Assembly (NCBI GenBank): GCA_030704615.1
Contig: CM060731.1
Span: 74,814,756-74,878,755, forward strand
Length of the DNA stretch: 64,000 nt
Direction of reading: 5' to 3'
From: Takakia lepidozioides
Taxonomy: Eukaryota; Streptophyta; Takakiopsida; Takakiales; Takakiaceae
A program made the translations under genes and the position numbers. Each line of letters opens with the position of its first letter. Position 1 is the stretch's first letter. Of this stretch, positions 1-12,144 are shown piece by piece. A model generated the notes under the pieces. That model was not told the DNA's origin and searched no databases. It saw only the letters and a list, made by a program, of their open reading frames with translations.

Positions 1-3000
1 GACTACCCACCTCATTCCAGCTGCACCCTGGCTCCTTTCTGATACCTTTGTCCTCCATCATTTTTCTTACCTTTGCTCTATCGTCCCACCTCCCAGCCGC
101 AGCATAGATGTTTGATAGCAGCGCATAAGTTGGAGCATCGTGTGGACCCCACTTGAGAAGGCAATCTGCCACACGTTCTGCCAGCTCCACATCACCATGA
201 ACTCTGCAGGCACCAAGCAAGGTCCCCCACACTGAAGCATCTGGCTCAATCGGCATATTATTGATGAAATCCTCTGCCTCACCTAACCGCCCTGCACGGC
301 CAAGAAGGTCCACCATGCAACCAAAATGCTCCATTGTAGGACTGATGCCATGATCGTGGCACATGGAAGTAAAGTAGTGATGGCCATCATCCACTAGGCC
401 CACATGGCTACAAGCAGAGAGAACACATGTAAAGGATATACCATTCGGCTTCCACCCTTCCTGTTGCATTTGTTCAAACAGTTGGAGGGCTTCCCGACTA
501 CACCCATGCTGAGTGTATCCTGCGATCATTGCATTCCATGAGACCACATTTCGTTGAGCCATATAGTTGAACACTTGACACGCATCCTTTATGCTCCCGC
601 ATTTGGCATACATGGTAACAAGAGCAGTATCCAGAATGATATCTGGGGCAATTCCAGCTTTAACGATTTCATTATGGATCTCTTTGCCTTTGTCCAGGGC
701 TGCCAGACTGCCACACGCATGGAGAACGCAAGTGAATGAGACCTTGTCCGGTGTCAGTCCTCCCTGTATCATTTCCTCGTAGATCTCCAAAGCATCCCTA
801 CCATAACTGTGCTGAGCATATCCTGCGATCATTGCGTTCCATGAGATCACATCTCGTTCAGCCATATAGTCAAAAACTCGACGTGCATCCTCTATGTTCC
901 CGCATTTGCAATACATGGCAACAAGGGCAGTATTCAGAATAATATCTGGGGCAATTCCAGATTTGATGATGTCAGCATGTACCTCTCTGCCTGTTTCCAG
1001 GGTTGCCTCACTGGCACATGCATTGAGAACACAAGTGAAGGTGACCTTGTCAGGAGTCATCCCTTCCTGTATCATTTGCTCATAGATTTTCAAAGCCTCA
1101 CTCCCATAACCATGCTGAGCATATCCTGCAATAATCGTACTCCATGAGACCACATCATGTTCAGCCATATTGTTAAACACTTGGCGTGCATCCTCTATGT
1201 TTCCGCATTTGCAATACATGGCAACAAGGGCAGTATTCAGAATGATATCTGGAGCAATTCCAGCTTTGATGATGTCAGCATGGACCTCTTTGCCTGTTTC
1301 TAGGTCTGCCAGGTTGGCACACGCATTGAGGACGCAAGTGAAGGTGACCCTGTCAGGCATGACCCCTGTCCATATCATTTGTTCATAGATCTCCAAAGCC
1401 TCACTCCCACATCCAAGCTGAGCATATCCAGCGATCATTGTGCTCCATGCAACCACATTCCGTAGGGCCATACTGTTGAACACTTGGCGCGCAGCTGTTA
1501 TGCTCCCACATTTGGCATACATGGCAATAAGGGCAGTATCCAGAATCACATGTGACCCAACTCCACCTTTGATGATGTCGGCATGGACCTCTTTGCCTAT
1601 TTCCAGAGCTGCCAGGCTGCCACACGCATTGAGAACGCATGTAAACGTGAACTTGTCTGGCCTCACACCTTCCTGTATCATTTGCCTATAAATTTCCAGG
1701 GCCTCCTTATTACACCCATGCTGAACATATCCTGCAATCATTGCACTCCATGAGACAACATCTCGTTGAGCCATAGTGTCAAACATTTGACGCGCATTGT
1801 TTATGCTCCCACATTTTGCATACATAGCACCAAGAGCAGTATCCAGAATGACGTCTGGGGCAACTCCAGCTTTCAGGATGTGAGCATGGACCTCTTTGCC
1901 TTTTTCCAGAGCTGCCAGGCTGGCACATGCATTGAGCACACAAGTGAATGTGACTTGGTCTGGTGTCACACCTTCCCCTATCATCTGCTCATAGATCTCC
2001 AAAGCCTCCTTATCATACCCATGCTGAGCATATCCTGTGATCATCGTGTTCCAGGAAACCACATTCCGTTGAACAATATTATCAAACACTTGACGTGCCT
2101 CTTTAATGCTCCCGCATTTAGCATACATGGCAACAAGGGCAGTATCCAGAACGACATCTTGTGCAATTCCAATCTTGATGATGTTGGCATGGACCTCTCT
2201 GCCTTTTCCTAGGGCTGCCAGGCTGGTGCATGCACTGAGAACACAAGTGAATGTGACCTTATTGGGCATCACCCCTTCCTGTTGCATTTGCTCATAGACC
2301 TCAAAAGCCTCCTTACCTTGCCCATGCTTGGCATATCCTGTTATCATGATAGTCCACGTAAACAAAGTTCGTTCAGGCATTGAGTCAAACACTTGTCGTG
2401 CATCCACCACGCTCCCGCACTTGGAATACATATTGACTAGGGTATTAAATAGAAAGATGTTTGGCTTAAATCCACTTTGGATAATATGGGTGTGAACCTG
2501 CTTTCCCTCTGCTAAGCCTTTTATGTGGGTGCACTCCTGCAAGAGACAGATATAAGTACTAGAGTCTGCTGAAATTCCTCGTTGGTTCAAAATATGCAGT
2601 GCCTCTTTCAACTGGCCTGTCTTACATAGCGTCTTCACATCCCCACAACTGCCAAAAGAGTTCTTGTTGACTCCCGCTTTTGGACCTCTTTTAAAAGCAT
2701 TGAACGTGGTGGAGGTGTCTGATTCAAACAACTGTGCCTGGTTCAAACCTGCCATCCTGCATGACTCAGATTTTCTAGTTACAAACAATTACACTCTAAC
2801 TCACATAATCTACTCAAATGAAGATGCCTCCGAAGGACAGGCTCCTTGACACATGTCGACATGGTTACAAATTAGTGCAGTCACTCTGAGAGTAGATTCT
2901 GCTGATTCTATCTGTAGGAGTTGAAACCCTTACTTCGTCAAACAATACTCGCTGTATTCCTGGCCTGGAGCTCCATGGTGTATACAATCACCAGAGTTTT

Positions 3001-3153
3001 CTTGAGCTTGTGTCATGGCAGAAAGCTCTGCTTTCACCCAACGTGGGTTTGACCAGCCCTCAATACAAAGGACATCACTTGTGCACTTATGTTTGAGGTC
3101 TGGTGATCTTGGACTGTTCTGGTAGAACCACCAGTCCACAGCAGAGCAGCCAT
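1..3153 (-). CDS. PLS-class PPR protein, E-motif type, truncated by left window edge
   Basis: The frame is open from an ATG at 2755 to base 1 (918 codons) with no stop, so the C terminus lies outside the window. It holds about seven repeats of 101 residues; the helix-turn signature MYAKCG recurs about every 303 nt (near 2420, 2120, 1818, 1515, 1212, 909, 606), alternating with WNxMIxGYxQHG-like segments. The last 400 nt read as an E domain (SNIYAAAGRWDDRAKVRKMM, then EPGCSW); an E+/DYW tail would follow off the edge. Proteins of this class bind RNA in mitochondria or plastids and specify C-to-U editing sites (family knowledge). An upstream exon at 2934-3153 is likely: a GTAAGG donor at 2933 and a TGCAG acceptor ending at 2757 define a 177-nt intron that joins in frame to the ATG codon, and this exon resembles the N-terminal part of the PPR fragments at 36.6 and 37.2 kb. 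That exon has no in-frame ATG near its 5' end, so a further exon or the internal ATG (SAMTQAQ) may be the true start. Confidence 0.88.
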
Positions 3154-5468
3154 TGAATCAACCATGCACAAAACCAAGGCAAATCCAACAAAGATTCAAA
3201 CCACTTTCAAACAATGCCCAATAGCAACACAAAGGCATTCTTTTGTTGCTTTTAGCAGAATTATCGCTTCTTGAAGCCTTTAGGAGTACAATCTAGTCCA
3301 AAAAACAACATACTGCCAATTTCCATCACAAGCCCTCCTTGACATACTGTTCCACTTGGTAAATGAAGATAGTTCTCACCTTATCACACCTATTGTCCCA
3401 CCCCTCCGAAGGATCTGGGAGTAAGTCCTGCCAGAGCCATTCTTTGCTGATTACTTGACCTGTGTGCCAGAACTGCAAGAACATGAGAACTTTGGCAGAT
3501 CCCAAAGCTCGGAATCCAGCATAGGCTTTACATTACTAGATCCTCCTGCATCATATCTTTAGAGCCTAACAATAGCAGGCAAAAGATTTGCATGTCTATA
3601 CCTCCTTTGAGTTTCTCTGTAAGGTGGGGAGACGTCTTAACCATCACTTGTAAGGGTCTGAACCTCGGCATCGCCAAGCTAGATGCCCGCTTTAACTCCA
3701 CAGAATGGCCCGTCAATATGTTGCATGATATGAGGTCACCCGCTAGTTCACCAAAACAAGCAGACAGGCATTTGGGCATGGCCATTATCTGCAGGCTCAC
3801 TCGCTGCCATCCCTGGAGCGCATAGTTGTTTTCCTGTCTGTGCATGTGAGAGGTACGTACAAGACTGCCCCCATAAAAAATCTGTTGCCACACTCACTCT
3901 TAAAAATAAAACCCGAACAGTGGGAAGGAACAGTGGAAAGGAGAAGAAAGAGGGTATTTGAGATGTAACTACTCTTCTGTCCGTGATCCGCTTCTTGATT
4001 GGGAAGATCCATTGGTTCTCACTTTGCTTCGATGCCATTAGAGTCTTGATTTAGAATATAGGGTGGTCTTTGTTTGGTTGTGCCGTGCGACGGGGCATGC
4101 GGGGATGCTGGAGGAACAGGTGTGGAGTAGGCTTTCTGAAGACTTGCTACTATCAATGAGAGCATGCCTACCCTTCCAAGACTTTGCTGCTTCCACTCGG
4201 TCTCCAAAATCCCTGCAGTTGACTAGCAATTTTCTAGAACTTCATAATAAACAGGTTACTATCCCGAAGGAGGAGTACTTGCTTTTGCGGTGATTGCGAG
4301 AGAGAAGAGGCCTCTCCAGCTGATGATCTCACAGCCAATTCAAAGCAAAGCATATACGATTTCTGGATGCCCTTGCGAAATATGTGGCACACTTCCAGCT
4401 CGCTGTACATGGAGGCGTTGAATCATACGAAACTCGAGGTCAGATCTGAGTGCAGATAGAATGTTCAGCAAGGAAACGTGCCTTTGCACGCTGCCGTGCC
4501 TTCAACACGAGTGTATAGCGATGGAATGCAGAGTACATAACGCATTCCTTCCATGGCAGTTTTCTACTGCGGGAGTGTCAAAGCTTATCGTACTTGTAGT
4601 CGGTGATGCAAGGGGCAAGTCACTAAGAGAGACCAATGTAATGCAAATCAATCTCACCCAAAAGTGAGAGTAATTCTCAGTTCAACGCTGCACACATGGT
4701 TCCCAGTGATGACGATATGATATTGACAATGCAGATGGATTTGCAACTATGCTGCGGATTGGGTTTGCAAGGACATCTGGCGTACCAAAAGGCAAAATAC
4801 AGAGGTCTCCTCAGCCAACATTAGGTCATTCATCTCTAAATTCCGGAATTGCTTGGAAGACTTCCTGGATAATTAATACTTTTAACTTTCAAATCTTTCA
4901 TTGCAAGACAACTACAGCAGAGTAAGTCAATCTGGGGAAAGATGAGAGAGAGGGAGAGAGGATACAAATGTGTTGCTCTGTTTCTAGTGCTCAATGTGAA
5001 ATACATTAACCTCGCTCACAGACAATGGTTATGGAGATGAAGTCAAGACTGGCATACCAGCTTGACAGCATTTTCTTTGTAAGAGCAAACAGGGCTGGGT
5101 CTCTCAAGTAAGAAAGCCACTTCTAATGCACTGTTCCTACAATGTTCCTACATGAAAGTACCAATGTCAGTGCTCCTTTGATCCTCCTCCGTGTCAATGA
5201 GAGGGGGAGGGAGATATTGAAAGCCATCCATGGACAAGATTATAGACCTAAGTCAAAAAATCAGTAACGAGCAGCTGACAACCCCTTCTGGAGGTGTGGC
5301 ACAAATACATTTTTTTAATTATGCTTTGCCCTGCCTCCCCCAGACCACATCTTTCAAGAAAAGATGACCTGAGCCAGGAGCCTGCAACTGTATCAGGACC
5401 ACTCTTCCCTTTCCCCCTCGACTGACCAACCAGCAGACAAGACTCTCAAATGTGACCACTAGGACTCT
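3154..5468. other. intergenic, no gene recognised
   Basis: Between the PPR gene and the S15a gene, which are both on the minus strand. Short open frames exist on both strands (for example 3528-3893 minus), but none has recognisable motifs or composition. The left part should hold the PPR 5' leader and promoter, the right part the S15a 3' UTR. Confidence 0.5.
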
Positions 5469-6795
5469 TCAGTAGAAGAATCCCAACACCTTGCCTCCCA
5501 CATTCTTCCTCCTAGCCTCATCATGATCCATGATTCCAGCTGATGTCGTCAATACAATGTAGCCAAACTGTAGCACAGAAACAATAATTAGGGCACACCT
5601 GAAGCAGTTATCCTTTGTCAGAACATAACTATACTTGTACAATTGTTCTGATTGATGACAAATGAAGCCAGAACTACCTAACATTATAGACAGAAAGGAA
5701 ACCATAGGTATACAGCTAACAAATGAGGTCCAGAAATAAAAACCTACCTGGCGAGAAGGAAGCAGGCGGGCAGTCCAGGCTTCCAGCTCACTAACACCGA
5801 TGTTGTAGCGGGGACTGATGACACCACACTTATTAAGTCTTCCATTGAGCTCTACTACGATCTTTCCAGCTCGGTGGTCATCGACCAACTCAAACTCACC
5901 GATGTAGCCTGCAGTGCCATACAACATTGGGTCACAGCTCAGCAGAGAAAGCTAGACTTCTCTACAAACAGCTACCACCCACATTCTTTATTCAAATGGT
6001 TTACAGAGGCTAGGTTTAGGCTGACTGGTTTTGGACAAAGAATTAAGACAGCCATTTTATTGCTTCGGAGATGGTTTGGGCATTGTCCTTGAGTATGGAA
6101 GTAGTTCAGCCTACATGTGTATACTGGCAGAAAGTCAGCTCCATCTACGTTATAAATAGACAGGTTGCAACTCACCCAGCTACTAACTGTTCATAAGAGA
6201 GATCAAATTCTTTGCAAATATGTAATACATTCCCATGAAATGGTGTCTAGGAACCTCTGTTTGGCAACTCTTTGGTATTCCTAGCAGAAACCCAAAAGAA
6301 GCAAGGCCTAGCCATCTGCTCTTCTCCACAAGCCCGCGAGGCCAGCATCCACCAGGAAACACATCTGAAAAGAACTGGAAGCGGTGGCAGTTGATTGGGT
6401 TCTACCTCCCCTACAATGTGCGGTGCACAACAACTGAAGTCCTCGAACCACCCTTTTCCAGATGACTAAGACGAGACAACTTCAGAGACAAATATGCTGG
6501 AACCTCTGCAGCTGCCTCCCTTACTCCCAATCTACCATTATGTACCCCGTGAGATTAAGAGATAAAAGCATCTGGCGAGCGATCTGATAACAAACGGTCA
6601 AATTCAGCCAGCTGCCGATAGGTATCAAAAAGAAAACAGTACGGTAAGGTATCGAAAGGCACCATGCTTCTGCATGACGGTCAAGAACTTGATGATGACC
6701 TTGGAAGAAGGCTTGATCAGCACCTGGCGCTTTCCGCGCTTCTCCGCATTGAACATGTTCTTCAACGCATCGTTCAGCACACTGATTCTCACCAT
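5469..6795 (-). CDS. RPS15A: 40S ribosomal protein S15a (uS8), cytosolic, 3 coding exons
   Basis: Exons 6795-6663, 5908-5748 and 5567-5469 join in frame (133+161+99 nt) to 130 residues, the usual length of the family. The protein begins [20 protein letters not shown], contains [29 protein letters not shown] and [10 protein letters not shown], and ends in GGKVLGFFY, matching eukaryotic S15a almost throughout. Introns are 754 and 180 nt with GT-AG ends. The protein binds the central domain of 18S rRNA in the small ribosomal subunit (family knowledge). The start is the first ATG of the conserved N terminus. No damage is seen, so I expect a working gene. A 5' UTR exon may lie in 6796-7370. Confidence 0.97.
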
Positions 6796-7560
6796 CGCGC
6801 CCTACCTGCATGAGTACATAAATCCTTCTTATTCTTCGCGCTCTCTCCCCTCGAACAACACTCCGCAAAGGATCCCACTCTCACAACGCATCCGTAAAAC
6901 ACCCAAACCAGCGACTCTCGTCCCTCGCCCGTACTCACACCACTCAACCCAACAAAGAAATAACCGCGCCCACTTTTTATCTCAGTCTCAGACAAGCATG
7001 AACACTACACACCGATCTTCACTCTCTGGCAATCCCTTGCCCCACCGAGCTATCACAACCCTCCCCCTCTCTCACCTTGCACTAAGCACAGAGACAAACC
7101 CACCTCCAACTCTGGTAGCTCTCCAACCCTAGCACACATGCAGACTGCATAGAGAGAACATACCCGATGATCAAACAGGTGAGCGATGGCAGAGGGCCGC
7201 AACGCAGTCGCGACGGAAGCAGGAGCGAGAGAAAGAGAACCGAGCCGGTGGTGCTTGTTCTATCGACTGTCGCCGAACCTCGTGTCAACCCTAGCGCTCA
7301 CCAGGTTCGGGTTAGGTCAGGATCTGGGTCCGTGACATCTTCTGACAGAATTAGTGCTAACTAAAGAGAAAAAAACTAACTATCAAAGTAACCCAAAAAA
7401 AAAAAAAAAAAGCAACCTCTCAGAGCAGAATTTGAACTTACCCATACATAGAAATACACGTTGTGTTTGTGGCTTTGTATTGACCCTAAAAAAGGAAGGT
7501 AGTGACATTTTGTATATGTGATAATATGCATACATGTAGAGCAGTTTCATTCGGCCCAGA
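6796..7560. other. upstream region of the S15a gene
   Basis: Pyrimidine-rich as read along the plus strand up to about 7130, GC-richer around 7180-7340, then a poly-A run at 7396-7411. It probably carries the S15a promoter and 5' UTR. I cannot fix a transcription start. Open frames here (6674-7132 plus) overlap the first coding exon of S15a in antisense and are not credible. Confidence 0.4.
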
Positions 7561-7723
7561 TTCTAGAGTGGTCCAGGAATTACTGTGGCCCAGGAATTAG
7601 AGTGGGGGGCTTATGTAGGAAGGCCACATGTATTAAGGAATGAGATGAGGGGTCCAAAAAAAAGAAGGGAGGAATTGGCTAAATTTAGAATAGGGAGTCT
7701 TGTAGGATTGACATGTTGAGCAC

Positions 7724-7780
7724 CTTCTAGAAGCGTCGTCCTTCTAGAAGGGTCCCACCGCCGCGTGAGAGGGTATATAA
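7724..7780 (+). promoter_or_regulatory. two heat-shock elements followed by a TATA box
   Basis: CTTCTAGAAG occurs at 7724-7733 and again at 7741-7750; each is a perfect TTCnnGAA heat-shock factor site. A TATATAA box follows at 7774-7780. The order (HSEs, 24 nt, TATA) is that of a heat-inducible promoter. No convincing gene follows; the next 700 nt only hold a 116-codon frame (7834-8184) without known motifs. It could be the promoter of an LTR-type element remnant, as in the heat-activated copia element ONSEN (analogy only). Confidence 0.5.
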
Positions 7781-8505
7781 GGGAGGGCCCCTCTTACTAC
7801 CTACTAACTTACTACCTACTAAATTAATAAATAGTGGGCTCTGCCAAGGTAGGGCCCCAAAAAAAAAAAGCAAACATGAATCAATTAATTAATAGAAACG
7901 TGAATATCTCCCAAACGAAATCCCTTTATAATTGGTATTGTCGGAGGGTCTTGGTATTTTTCTTTTACCCATGTTGGTGCATATGTTATTTACAACGTCT
8001 CAAAATTATATGGTATAGAAGATACGTGAAGGTTCACATTAAGACACAACTCAAAACTACGTCTTTCTCACAAGGAAAGCCCTTCCATACCTTAAAGAAA
8101 CTCGTAAACATTGTTAGACAAAACACAAAATTCATATTCTCGAACCCCCTTACAAAGAGTTTTTGTGGGGACACATGGAATTGAGTGGTTATGTTGGGCA
8201 ACGTAGGTGTGAGATTGAATAGTTGGAATCTCCCTAATAGAGTATGAAGTGAGTCAAGGATGTCAAGAAACCCAATTTTTTCAAATTACATACACATATA
8301 GATAATTTATTGCCGGAGATTTTGAAGTATCCAACGTCTTCATTCTAGCTTCATACTAAATTCATTTTACCCTTCATCATGCTTCCACATTTCAGATTAG
8401 TCACTACAGCTGAGTAGTTCTCTGAACTCAGAAACAGATTCCACCTCAAGTCCACATAAAAAACTTAATGACTCCTTATATAGTAATCATGTCTTCCATT
8501 GTTCA
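7781..8505. other. no gene recognised
   Basis: Starts with repeated CTTACTACCTACTAA-like words (7793-7824) after the TATA box, then AT-rich sequence. One plus-strand frame at 7834-8184 is rich in aromatic and basic residues and resembles nothing I know. Confidence 0.4.
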
Positions 8506-8711
8506 CTTTCCTTTCTAAAGTATAAAGTATGACGCCTCCCGAAGGGAGCGTAACTTATGGTGTCACTTCACCACAAGGGCTACTTTCTTCCAGCTGAAAG
8601 GTGGACACCTTCATGACACACCAGACCATGGTTTGAACCCACAACCACATCCAACGTGGTATGTGCCCATTATCACTGGGCTACATGCTGGTTGTTCTTT
8701 CCTTTCTACAG
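8506..8711 (-). mobile_element. tRNA-derived SINE, copy 1, with target site duplication
   Basis: The element body is 8528-8695 on the minus strand. Its 5' end reads ACAACCAGCATGTAGCCCAG, containing a pol III box A (TAGCCCAGTGA), and about 35 nt later comes GGTTCAAACC, a box B. The body is about 168 bp. Flanking direct repeats CTTTCCTTTCTAAAG (8506-8520) and CTTTCCTTTCTACAG (8697-8711) form a 15-bp target site duplication with one mismatch. Confidence 0.82.
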
Positions 8712-8808
8712 ATTCTCTCTTCTCTCTTTACTTGGGATAGCACTCCTTAAAGCTAGATGAGTCTGATTGATTTTCTCTGTGAGAACCTTGCAAACATTAC
8801 ACATATTT

Positions 8809-9339
8809 TCAATCGCTTATACCATCTTCAGGCTTGTTACTTTCTTCATCATTATCATCTTTCAAAAAGCGCTCAAAAGGTTGTCCTTTGTTGACTATTT
8901 TAAAAATCTCCGCCCATGTCTCGCGATTCTTTGGGTCCATTTCTCGTACGACTGCTGCCAATTCCGAAGGAGTGTAGCCATACGCCCAGGAGTTGAGCTT
9001 GGTAGAAGAGGGGGAAAGAAACTCCTTAATCTTAGGCCACAATTTCAAAGGAACTTTTGCCGTAACTAGCTGTTGGTTTGAGAGTGCACTAAGACATTGA
9101 TTCCAGCTTTGTGTGCTCACAGGGTAAGGCAAATTGTTGACTTGCAAGATTCTAGATCTCACATCCTTCACAAGCTCTCTTAGTATCAACTTGTTCTTCT
9201 TTGTACGTTCTTCTCGTGCCTCTTTTTCCAAGGTCATGATTCTTTTCTCAAGCTCCCCACACTTTTTCTCCAATGCCACATAGCTAGCACTTTCTATGGC
9301 CTTTTTCACATCAACAATACTTATCGTTGGCTTTGACAT
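8809..9339 (-). CDS. hypothetical protein with N-terminal coiled coil
   Basis: A 176-codon minus-strand frame starting MSKPTISIVDVKKAIESASY. Residues 20-60 are rich in E, K and R with heptad-like leucines (LEKKCGELEKRIMTLEKEAR), suggesting a coiled coil. The C-terminal half contains WPKIKEFLSP, a GYTPSELAAVVREMDP stretch and an acidic tail (KDDNDEESNKPEDG). Composition looks like real protein. I do not recognise the family; it may be a small host gene or part of a transposon protein. No intron is needed. A possible upstream exon series lies at 9406-9894 on the same strand but does not join cleanly. Confidence 0.4.
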   Translation of the reverse strand: MSKPTISIVDVKKAIESASYVALEKKCGELEKRIMTLEKEAREERTKKNKLILRELVKDVRSRILQVNNLPYPVSTQSWNQCLSALSNQQLVTAKVPLKLWPKIKEFLSPSSTKLNSWAYGYTPSELAAVVREMDPKNRETWAEIFKIVNKGQPFERFLKDDNDEESNKPEDGISD

Positions 9340-9405
9340 GTTGGTGGTGATTTATGTTGCAATATTGTTTCGTCTTTTTTGTACTAACAAAGGTATAATG
9401 GGAAC

Positions 9406-9894
9406 TCACCGCCCTTCTTGTTTATCCGCATTCTTGTTTTGCATGAGATTATGTACCTCACCATCACGTTCAAGAGAATTGGATGAATGCCATAATAGTC
9501 TTCCCTGTAGCATTTCAGGATGTAGTTTTAGATGTCTCGGCTTGAATGAGACGAAATGTATCCCTTTGTCAGTTTCCTTAATTACATCCAAAACTTATGT
9601 CTGAATCCCAAGCGATAGGCTATAATAGAACAAACATCATTTAAGAGAATGTCATTTAGTAAGAAATGAAGGGCTTACCTTTGAATTCCATAATTTAGCT
9701 TTCCTCCTCCTCCTTTCAATCTCTCTCCTTCTCTTCCCTCGCCTCCTCTCTCGATCTCTCTCCACCTCTCTCTCCTTAAGCCGCCACCACCGCCTATGCT
9801 TCTCCCTCACTCTATCTGTCACTTGATATTCCACCTTCCTTTTACTTCCCTCTAATTTTCCAGACGACATAAGGAAAATTGTACATACGACCAA
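9406..9894 (-). other. possible exons upstream of the hypothetical gene
   Basis: On the minus strand, 9860-9676 encodes MSSGKLEGSKRKVEYQVTDR and then a very basic R/E/K-rich stretch, ending at a good donor (AAAG|GTAAGC at 9675/9674). A second frame, 9591-9412, encodes FVSFKPRHLKLHPEM and ends at a good donor (GTGAGT). None of the acceptors I can see between them keeps the frame. The R/E-rich part is also low-complexity DNA. Treated as candidate coding sequence only. Confidence 0.25.
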
Positions 9895-11276
9895 ATAAGT
9901 CAGGATGTGAGAACCATTGCTCTAACATATGATGAAAATATAGTTTAGAAATATAGAATACTACGGCTACATTTAAATTTAATGCTCAAGAACATGAACA
10001 GTTTTTATCAAAGGTAAAGATAATGAAATATCCTACACGTCCTCGAAAATAAAATATGGTTGTAAACATAGAACATCCACTATCCATCATCACCATGAAC
10101 GTCAAACAATTTGGAGGAACAAAGGTATGTAGTGAGTACCAGGAGAGGAAGGAGACGGTTGGCATAGACAACGGCTGTTGGATAAGGTCCCCTATGGAAT
10201 CAGCTCAATCCATGTTCACATACATACATATACATACATAGATGGGATGGACCCCCACCACATAACCAAAGGCATTGCATTATCCATTTTTCTTCCTCAT
10301 CAAGATAGAATTTCGAAAGAAGTTTGGAGATGAACCTGCCACATGTATAATCTGCTCATCAAAATTATTTGTTTATATATTTTAATTCGTTGAATCATTT
10401 ATTTATAAAATATATTATGTCTGATTGAAAATAGGTTACTTGTGTATTTTTTAGACAAATACTTTATTGAGATATTCGTGACCAAAAACCAGTCACAATA
10501 CAATATAGCATTCACACCAAATGGATTTGAATGTATCAAATGAAAGAGCCATATATAATTAGCCATTGCAGTGTCCTGATTTTTTTCATTTTGTTGCTGC
10601 CAAATTGAATTTTGTCATCTAAGCATTAAATCATAGAAATTATGCTCAAAACCAATCATTTCTATTTATTTCAATTAATAATTTTATTAAAAAAAATCAA
10701 TGTATCTTTAAACTTCACCATGGAAAAAGTTTGAGAAAACAAAAACTAATATTTGAGGAATAGATAAAGAAGTGGATTGTTGTACATGCAATCTTCAAGA
10801 ATCTACAATAGAGACCGAATAGGGTACATGCGTGCTCTCTTCCAATTTACATGACGCCCTAAAGAGATCCCAAAGATAGATATTCAAACAATGTTCCACA
10901 TTCAAGATAACACTGAGTTACTAGTACATGTTGTGCACGGACCTTTGGAGAGTTAACTTGAAATGTGTTTGCCTGATCTTCCAATACATAATACTTTTTC
11001 GTTGATCTAACATCTGTCAAAGGTTACCTTTGGCAAAATCCAATACCTATAAGCCTATGTAAATATATCATTTTCCCTTGTAGCTATTATATACATAGAT
11101 ACCCACTTCCTTGCAATTCGGGTAGATTAAAAAACTGACGATGTCGTGGTATTTAGGTATCCTAATCCTACTCTATACCAAAAGTAGTCTTTGTCATTTG
11201 TTTTCCTAGTCGTCACTAGAATTACTATCTTTGAAACTAGAAGTATTAGGAAAATTAAATATCTGCCCAACACTTG
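9895..11276. other. AT-rich spacer, nothing recognised
   Basis: AT-rich throughout, particularly 10360-10720. No frame on either strand shows known motifs and I see no repeat structure apart from short ACATACAT runs near 10220. Confidence 0.5.
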
Positions 11277-11485
11277 GTGTGGATAATAATATTATATGAC
11301 ACCTCACAAGGAAGAGTAAATTATGGTGTCTATTGACCCTGAACGACTACTACCTTTCGAGAGGAATGTGGATACTGGATACCTTTGTGACACCAATCAG
11401 CGGATTGAACCCACGACCACTTCTGAGGTGGTATTTGCCCACTATCACTAGGCTACAACTTGGTTGTCTTAGTGTGGATAGTAAT
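11277..11485 (-). mobile_element. tRNA-derived SINE, copy 2, with target site duplication
   Basis: The body is 11295-11467 on the minus strand, diverged from copy 1 but with the same layout: ACAACCAAGTTGTAGCCTAG (box A) followed by a GGGTTCAATCC box B. Flanking 14-mers GTGTGGATAATAAT (11277-11290) and GTGTGGATAGTAAT (11472-11485) are the target site duplication with one mismatch. Confidence 0.78.
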
Positions 11486-12139
11486 GTTGGTTTGGTATTG
11501 GAAATAGGGCTGCGCATTGCTCCACACCAGCCCCTCCTTTTTAGGCGGAAAAAAACTAAAAGCACCAAAAATGTGGGCCCGCGACACCCCTATACAAAAA
11601 AACAGGGGCAAAAATAAAAAATATTGTCGAAATGGGGCGGGGCCTTGCCAGCTAGTGCTAGAAAGCACCTTGGGAACCCACTCTTTTTCTGGGAACGGGG
11701 GAGCATGACGCCCTAAATCCAAGGGCTGGCGCCCCATCGCACTTGGGGTCAGCATGATTTCGCCATCTGCACCTATAGCCACCGTCCGGTCTCCAGCCAG
11801 TAGCCATATTGCACATATATATGTAGCTATATTGCAGTCATATATGGTAACCATATCCTGAGTGCCATATTGCACCGTCCGATCGTCATATTGCATATAT
11901 GTAGCCAGGTGGATTCTAGGTGCACATTGTACTAGTCGCCACCTCTGCACTCAGTCCCAAAAATATTTCGCTAGTATGCAATTCCGCAGATGGCACCCAT
12001 AACCGCGGGCGGGATGTCCCTATAGGCATGCCAATGACAAGGTTATGAAGAGCACAGTTGCCAAGGATCCAACCAATTGCTAAGATATTGACAGTGGGCA
12101 CAATGAAGATTAGTAATTAAGGGGAAGCTGGTATAGTGG
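11486..12139. other. spacer with a short internal CATATTGCA repeat
   Basis: Between about 11800 and 11905 the words GCCATATTGCAC, ATATATGTAGC and GTCATATTGCATATATGTAG recur three to four times, forming a degenerate repeat of about 35-40 bp. Open frames across it follow from the repeat and show no protein motifs. Confidence 0.4.
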
Positions 12140-12144
12140 ATGGT

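Noticed and set aside
3528-3893. 121-codon minus-strand frame upstream of the PPR gene
   Set aside because: No motifs, no splice relation to the PPR exon that I could support, and an overlapping plus-strand frame of similar quality.
8528-8695. Box A and box B suggesting a tRNA gene
   Set aside because: The cloverleaf cannot be completed, and the same 170-bp unit recurs at three other sites with target site duplications, so these are SINEs.
9652-9894. Arginine/glutamate-rich frame as a splicing factor
   Set aside because: The charge pattern comes from TCTC/CCT-rich low-complexity DNA; no RRM or other domain is present.
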